A DNA stretch of 48,129 nucleotides from Flavobacteriaceae bacterium (GTDB lineage Bacteria > Bacteroidota > Bacteroidia > Flavobacteriales > Flavobacteriaceae). This document shows, piece after piece, positions 43,955-48,129 of the stretch (the first letter of the stretch is position 1; each line of letters begins with the position of its first letter). The DNA lies in the NCBI GenBank assembly GCA_002690805.1, contig NZFW01000014.1:1-48129 (forward strand), written 5' to 3'. The translations under genes were made by a program, and so were the position numbers. The notes under the pieces are model-generated. The model ran no database searches. It saw nothing but the letters and a program-made list of their open reading frames with translations, and was not told the origin of the DNA.

Positions 43955-44728
43955 ATGAAAACTTTAACTTTTTCAAAACCTAAAAAAGTATACTTCGCTT
44001 CAGATCAGCATTTTGGAGCCCCATCTAATGAGCTAAGCAAGATTAGAGAAAAAAAGTTTCTTGATTGGATCAACTTCATTGAAAAAGATGTTGGAGCTCT
44101 ATTTTTATTGGGAGATCTGTTTGATTTTTGGTTTGAATATAATACGGTTGTTCCCAAGGGTTTTGTAAGAGTTCTTGGAAAATTAGCTAGTATGTCAGAT
44201 GACAATATTCCTATTTACTTTTTTACCGGCAATCATGATTTATGGATGGTTGATTATTTTAAAAAAGAACTTGGCATTAAAGTTTTTCATAAACCCCAAG
44301 AGTTTTATATTAACGGTAAATCTTTTTTAATAGGTCATGGAGATGGCTTAGGCCCGGGAGATTATGGGTATAAGAGAATGAAAAAAGTTTTTACAAATCC
44401 CCTCTCAAAATTTTTATTTAAATGGATTCATCCAGATATTGGAGTTAAAATTGCTCAATATTTATCTATTAATAATAAGTTGATTTCTGGAGATGAGAAT
44501 ATCAAATATGATGGTCCTGATAATGAAATTATTTTTCAATATATTAAAAATGAAAATAATCAAATATCAAGGGATTTTTATGTTTTTGGACATAGACATC
44601 TTCCGTTAGAACTGCCATTAAACAATTCTATGTACATTAATCTTGGGGACTGGATAAGTCATTATACATATGCTGAATTTAATCTTGATGAACTATTGTT
44701 AAAAACATGGAACCCTAATAATGATTGA
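43955..44728 (+). CDS. lpxH: UDP-2,3-diacylglucosamine diphosphatase, LpxH-like
   Basis: Metallophosphoesterase of lipid A synthesis, 257 residues. The catalytic set is complete: D17-x-H19 (SDQHFG), G53-D-x-x-D57 (GDLFDFW), G-N93-H94-D95, H128 (GHGD) and G-H213-R-H215. It hydrolyses UDP-2,3-diacylglucosamine to lipid X at the inner membrane. It overlaps hflX by eight bases, so the two are translated together. Confidence 0.92.
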   Translation: MKTLTFSKPKKVYFASDQHFGAPSNELSKIREKKFLDWINFIEKDVGALFLLGDLFDFWFEYNTVVPKGFVRVLGKLASMSDDNIPIYFFTGNHDLWMVDYFKKELGIKVFHKPQEFYINGKSFLIGHGDGLGPGDYGYKRMKKVFTNPLSKFLFKWIHPDIGVKIAQYLSINNKLISGDENIKYDGPDNEIIFQYIKNENNQISRDFYVFGHRHLPLELPLNNSMYINLGDWISHYTYAEFNLDELLLKTWNPNND

Positions 44729-45932
44729 AAAAAAATCATTTGATTTTGAGAAAACTGTTTTAGTTGGAGTTATTAATCTTGGACAAAATGAAGAAAAATC
44801 GATTGAATATTTGGATGAACTTGATTTTTTAACACTTACTGCAGGCGGCAAAGTAATAAATAGATTTACACAAAAAATAGATATTCCAAATCCAAAAACT
44901 TTTATTGGAAAGGGAAAGTTGTTTGAAATTGAATCTTTTGTTTCTGAAAACAACATAAGTACAGTTATTTTTGATGATGAATTATCTCCAGCTCAACAAA
45001 ATAATATAGAGAAAATTTTAAGATGTAAAATTTTAGATAGAACTGGTTTGATTCTTGATATTTTTGCTCAAAGAGCAAAAACCAGTTATGCTAGGACCCA
45101 GGTAGAGTTAGCACAATATCAGTATCTACTACCAAGGCTAAAGGGGCTTTGGACTCACCTAGAAAGACAAAAAGGTGGAATAGGAATGAGAGGCCCTGGA
45201 GAAACAGAAATTGAAACAGATAGAAGAATAGTAAGAGATAAAATTTCACTTCTAAAAAAAAAGCTCACAGTTATAGACAAGCAAATGTCTACTCAAAGAA
45301 GTAATAGAGGAGATTTAGTGAGAGTAGCTTTAGTAGGTTATACAAATGTTGGAAAATCAACATTAATGAATGTTATTTCAAAAAGTAATGTTTTTGCTGA
45401 AAATAAGCTATTTGCTACTTTAGATACTACAGTGCGTAAAGTTGTTATTGGTAATCTCCCATTTCTTATAAGTGATACAGTAGGGTTTATAAGAAAACTT
45501 CCAACTCAGTTAATTGAATCATTTAAAAGCACTCTCGATGAAGTTCAAGAGGCAGATTTGTTATTACATGTTGTTGATGTTTCTCATCCAAATTTTGAAG
45601 ATCATATTGATTCTGTAAATCAAATACTTAATGAAATAAATAGTAGAGATAAACCTATACTTATGGTTTTTAATAAAATTGATATTTACACTCCTTATCT
45701 TTTAGATCCGGATGATCTAATTACCAAAAAAACCAATAAAAATTTTACAATTGAAGAAATAGAAAATTCATGGTTAAATAGAAATAATATAAAAACAGTA
45801 TTTATATCTGCTATTAAAAAAGACAATTTTCAAAAATTTAGGGAAGAAACCTATAAATCTGTTCGAGAAATTCATATTACAAGGTTTCCATATAATAATT
45901 TTTTATATCCGGAAGGTCTTGATCAATACTAA
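44721..45932 (+). CDS. hflX: Ribosome-associated GTPase HflX
   Basis: GTPase of 403 residues that rescues stalled ribosomes under stress. The N-terminal domain contains IGKGKLFEIESF and the DDELSPAQQ-NIEK segment. The middle helical part has QKGGIGMRGPGETEIETDRR. The G domain has the P-loop GYTNVGKS (206-213), the DTVG switch (SDTVGFIRKLPTQLIESFKSTLDE) and NKID. Its stop is directly adjacent to the stop of the convergent SDR gene, leaving no intergenic base. Confidence 0.96.
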   Translation: MIEKKSFDFEKTVLVGVINLGQNEEKSIEYLDELDFLTLTAGGKVINRFTQKIDIPNPKTFIGKGKLFEIESFVSENNISTVIFDDELSPAQQNNIEKILRCKILDRTGLILDIFAQRAKTSYARTQVELAQYQYLLPRLKGLWTHLERQKGGIGMRGPGETEIETDRRIVRDKISLLKKKLTVIDKQMSTQRSNRGDLVRVALVGYTNVGKSTLMNVISKSNVFAENKLFATLDTTVRKVVIGNLPFLISDTVGFIRKLPTQLIESFKSTLDEVQEADLLLHVVDVSHPNFEDHIDSVNQILNEINSRDKPILMVFNKIDIYTPYLLDPDDLITKKTNKNFTIEEIENSWLNRNNIKTVFISAIKKDNFQKFREETYKSVREIHITRFPYNNFLYPEGLDQY

Positions 45933-46682
45933 TTAATTTGATTTATTTAGTACGTAAGCTCCTGCCTGATCAGTAGGTAAAACAGTCAAATCAGCGATGT
46001 TCACATGTTTAGGAGCATTGATCATATAAGATATACATTCAGCAATATCATTTGGAGATAATGGTTTGTAGCCATCATAGACTTTTTTAGCTCTTTCTTT
46101 ATTTCCTTTGAATCTCACGCTTGAAAAATTAGTCTCAACTAAACCAGGATGAATAGCTCCAACTCTAATACCAAAAGGATTTAGGTCTAGTCGAAGGCCT
46201 TCAGTAAATTTTTCAACTGCAGCTTTACTTGCACAATACACATTTCCCTTTGGATAAGTTTCTTTTCCTGCAATAGATCCAACATTTATTATTTGACCTG
46301 ATTTATTAGCAACCATGCCGTCTAATATTGATTTTGTAACATAAAAAACTCCCTTAACATTTCCATCGATCATTTCCTCCCAATCAGATATATTTGATTC
46401 GTGAGCAAAATCTAATCCATGAGCATTTCCAGCATTATTAATTAAAACATCGATTTTTTTAAATTCTTTTGGAATTGATGAAATTGCTTGGAAAACTTCT
46501 TTTTTATTTCTGACGTCAAAATTCAAAAAATGAGTTTTATTATTTAATTCTTTTGATAAATCTGAAAGTTTTTTCTTATTTCTTCCGCATAAGATTAAAG
46601 AGTGACCTTGATTATAAAGTAATTTTGAAGTAGATAATCCAATTCCACTAGTTGCTCCAGTTATTAATATTATTTTTGACAT
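45933..46682 (-). CDS. Short-chain dehydrogenase/reductase
   Basis: NAD(P)-dependent SDR of 249 residues. The glycine motif TGATSGIG is at 8-15, with NNAG (82-85), S136 (VGSIAG) and the catalytic Y149-x-x-x-K153. The CGRNKKKL segment after the second strand suggests NADP preference. It is similar in outline to YdfG-type serine/3-hydroxy-acid dehydrogenases (WEEMIDGNVKGVFYVTKSIL), but the substrate cannot be assigned. It follows the aldo/keto reductase gene by five bases. Confidence 0.93.
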   Translation of the reverse strand: MSKIILITGATSGIGLSTSKLLYNQGHSLILCGRNKKKLSDLSKELNNKTHFLNFDVRNKKEVFQAISSIPKEFKKIDVLINNAGNAHGLDFAHESNISDWEEMIDGNVKGVFYVTKSILDGMVANKSGQIINVGSIAGKETYPKGNVYCASKAAVEKFTEGLRLDLNPFGIRVGAIHPGLVETNFSSVRFKGNKERAKKVYDGYKPLSPNDIAECISYMINAPKHVNIADLTVLPTDQAGAYVLNKSN

Positions 46683-46687
46683 AAGTT

Positions 46688-47560
46688 TTAGGGTATTTCT
46701 TTTCCATTACTGGCCTCTAAAATTTCGAACCAATCAACTATTTCTATATTTATCAATAAAGCCTTTACTGAAGATAAAAGTCTTTTTTTTCTGGTCGTTC
46801 CAATTACTGGACTGATTCCTGTTGGGTGTTTTAATAACCAGGCTAAAAGAAGTTGGCTCTCATTACATGAATATTTTTGACAATGCTTTTCTAAAATATT
46901 TTTGAGTCTCAATCTTTTTTCATTATTGTTTTTAAAATACTCTCCTAATGGAGCCCAAGCCATTATTTTTATTTTTTTTAATTGACAATAATCAATAGTT
47001 CCATTAGTAAATGAATCATTTTTGGATACGGAGCATTCAATTTGATTATATTTTATGTCAGAACAGCTTTTTAAGAGTTCAATTTGAGACTCTTTGAAAT
47101 TTGACACACCAAATTCAAGAATTTTACCTTCATCAATTAAATCTGAAATTATTGAACCAATTTCATAAGGATTCATCAAAGGACTTGGCCTATGAAGTAA
47201 GAAAACATCGATGTAATCAGTTTTTAAATTTTTAAGAGAGTTTTCAACTGAAAATCTGATATGTTTTTTTGAATAATCATAATGTTTGATTTTCCCAGGT
47301 CTTAATTCACAAGGATACTGAATTCCACATTTAGTAATTAATTTTATTTTTTCTCTTTGGATAGTCGAAAGTTTTAAAGCATCTCCAAATTCAGCTTCAG
47401 TCGTATAGCCTCCATAAATATCAGCATGATCAAAAGAATTTATCCCTATTTCGACATTATATTCAATTAAATCCATCATTTCAGAAGGGGAAAGGTTCAT
47501 CCCCCACTTTCCCCAAGTCATTGTTCCTGAAATTATTTGAGACTTAAACTCCTCACCCAT
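46688..47560 (-). CDS. Aldo/keto reductase, YdhF-like
   Basis: NADPH-dependent carbonyl reductase of 290 residues. The catalytic tetrad is D44, Y49 (DHADIYGGY), K77 (ITKCG) and H123 (LLHRPSPL). The pattern DHADIYGG-TTEAEFG resembles E. coli YdhF; the physiological substrate is unknown. It probably forms a small operon with the SDR gene, divergent from the MoxR gene. Confidence 0.9.
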   Translation of the reverse strand: MGEEFKSQIISGTMTWGKWGMNLSPSEMMDLIEYNVEIGINSFDHADIYGGYTTEAEFGDALKLSTIQREKIKLITKCGIQYPCELRPGKIKHYDYSKKHIRFSVENSLKNLKTDYIDVFLLHRPSPLMNPYEIGSIISDLIDEGKILEFGVSNFKESQIELLKSCSDIKYNQIECSVSKNDSFTNGTIDYCQLKKIKIMAWAPLGEYFKNNNEKRLRLKNILEKHCQKYSCNESQLLLAWLLKHPTGISPVIGTTRKKRLLSSVKALLINIEIVDWFEILEASNGKEIP

Positions 47561-47701
47561 AACAATTTATTATTTCTTCTAAATTAGTAATACTTTATAC
47601 TTGTATTTAATGGGATAGTTCTATTTTTTAACCAATTATTAACAACATTTACTGAAATTAATCTTCATTTTTGTACTCCAATTTAAATCTTATTATATAT
47701 C
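47561..47701. other. 141-base divergent gap before the MoxR gene
   Basis: The gap is AT-rich. It must hold promoters for the aldo/keto reductase gene (minus) and the MoxR gene (plus), but I found no full -33/-7 pair in either direction and no clear hairpin. Confidence 0.35.
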
Positions 47702-48129
47702 ATGGAAAATAATAACATAGATATAAATTCAATTAATGAAACTATCGAGAAAGAAAGTGCTTTTGTAGACCTCTTAACTAGAGAAATAAATAAAGTTATA
47801 GTAGGACAAAAAACTATGATAGAAAGACTTCTGATTGGTCTTTTAGGAAAGGGACACGTCTTACTTGAAGGAGTCCCTGGTCTAGCAAAAACACTGGCAA
47901 TAAACACATTAAGTCAAGCAGTAAAAGCTGATTTTAGTAGAATACAATTTACTCCCGACCTTTTACCAGCGGATGTTATTGGAACGATGATTTTTAACAT
48001 GAAAGAAAATGATTTCTCAATTAAAAAAGGACCAATTTTTGCCAATTTTGTGTTAGCTGACGAAATTAATCGTGCTCCTGCTAAGGTTCAATCTGCCCTA
48101 CTTGAGGCTATGCAGGAAAAACAGGTTAC
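47702..48129 (+). CDS. MoxR-family AAA+ ATPase (5' part, cut by the window end)
   Basis: The first 142 codons of a MoxR ATPase are present; the gene runs past base 48129. The ATG is at 47702. The Walker A motif is GVPGLAKT (57-64) and Walker B is LADEINRAP with D120-E121. MoxR proteins usually precede DUF58 and von Willebrand factor A (BatA/BatB-type) genes in Bacteroidota, where they help mature or assemble envelope proteins. Those neighbours would lie beyond the window. Confidence 0.9.
   Translation, partial: MENNNIDINSINETIEKESAFVDLLTREINKVIVGQKTMIERLLIGLLGKGHVLLEGVPGLAKTLAINTLSQAVKADFSRIQFTPDLLPADVIGTMIFNMKENDFSIKKGPIFANFVLADEINRAPAKVQSALLEAMQEKQV

Noticed and set aside
47683-47907. Minus-strand open frame of 74 codons opposite the MoxR gene start
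   Set aside because: It is antisense to a clear AAA+ domain and shows no recognisable protein features.

Overview
The window is an AT-rich, very compact stretch of a Bacteroidota chromosome, almost certainly from a flavobacterium (order Flavobacteriales) and probably a marine, streamlined type. The evidence is the set of protein families: DUF2480 and SufT at the end of a suf operon, choice-of-anchor B and DUF1080 lipoproteins, lipoprotein adaptor plus RND efflux, and a NupG-like MFS beside Gfo/Idh and TIM-barrel sugar enzymes. Recognisable -7 boxes of the Bacteroidota type (TAnnTTTG) and the lack of Shine-Dalgarno sequences agree with this. No mobile element, CRISPR array, tRNA or rRNA was found, and no gap exceeds 200 bases. 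All long reading frames look intact.

Layout. 1-3060: ribosomal operon rplM-rpsI-rpsB-tsf (minus), with a structured leader before rpsB and an S2 protein carrying a long repetitive tail. 3064-7690: dxs then polA (minus); the polymerase has a decayed proofreading domain. 7745-8425: tadA and a cold-shock gene, convergent around a bidirectional terminator. 8505-17133: a TetR-controlled tripartite efflux operon (TetR, TolC-like, lipoprotein adaptor, RND pump) running straight into aspS and a small membrane protein gene. 17233-21289: a short-chain polyprenyl synthase, lycopene beta-cyclase, a ZIP metal transporter and thiL, packed in convergent pairs with interlocked stop codons. 21363-23984: two beta-propeller lipoproteins in tandem.

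24081-30445: a complete SUF iron-sulfur assembly operon (sufA-B-C-D-S-E-T plus DUF2480). 30475-33771: a glycosyltransferase gene facing the translationally coupled run yicC-gmk-nadD. 33776-41432: a divergent sugar cluster. A GMC dehydrogenase and its Tat-signal small subunit face two TIM-barrel isomerase-like proteins, an MFS permease, a Gfo/Idh oxidoreductase and a DUF1080 lipoprotein. Together they fit an oxidative 3-keto-glycoside route for opening sugars outside the cytoplasm and finishing the work inside. 41436-48129: a DMT permease, an ArsC/Spx-like protein, cystathionine gamma-synthase, LpxH, HflX, an SDR, an aldo/keto reductase and the start of a MoxR ATPase cut by the window edge.

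The points most worth a second look are the sugar-oxidation cluster, the rpsB leader, the lost proofreading residues of DNA polymerase I, and the overlapping operator and promoter of the efflux operon. I saw no entirely unknown multi-gene system. The sugar cluster is the best candidate for underexplored biology, but its parts belong to recognised families.
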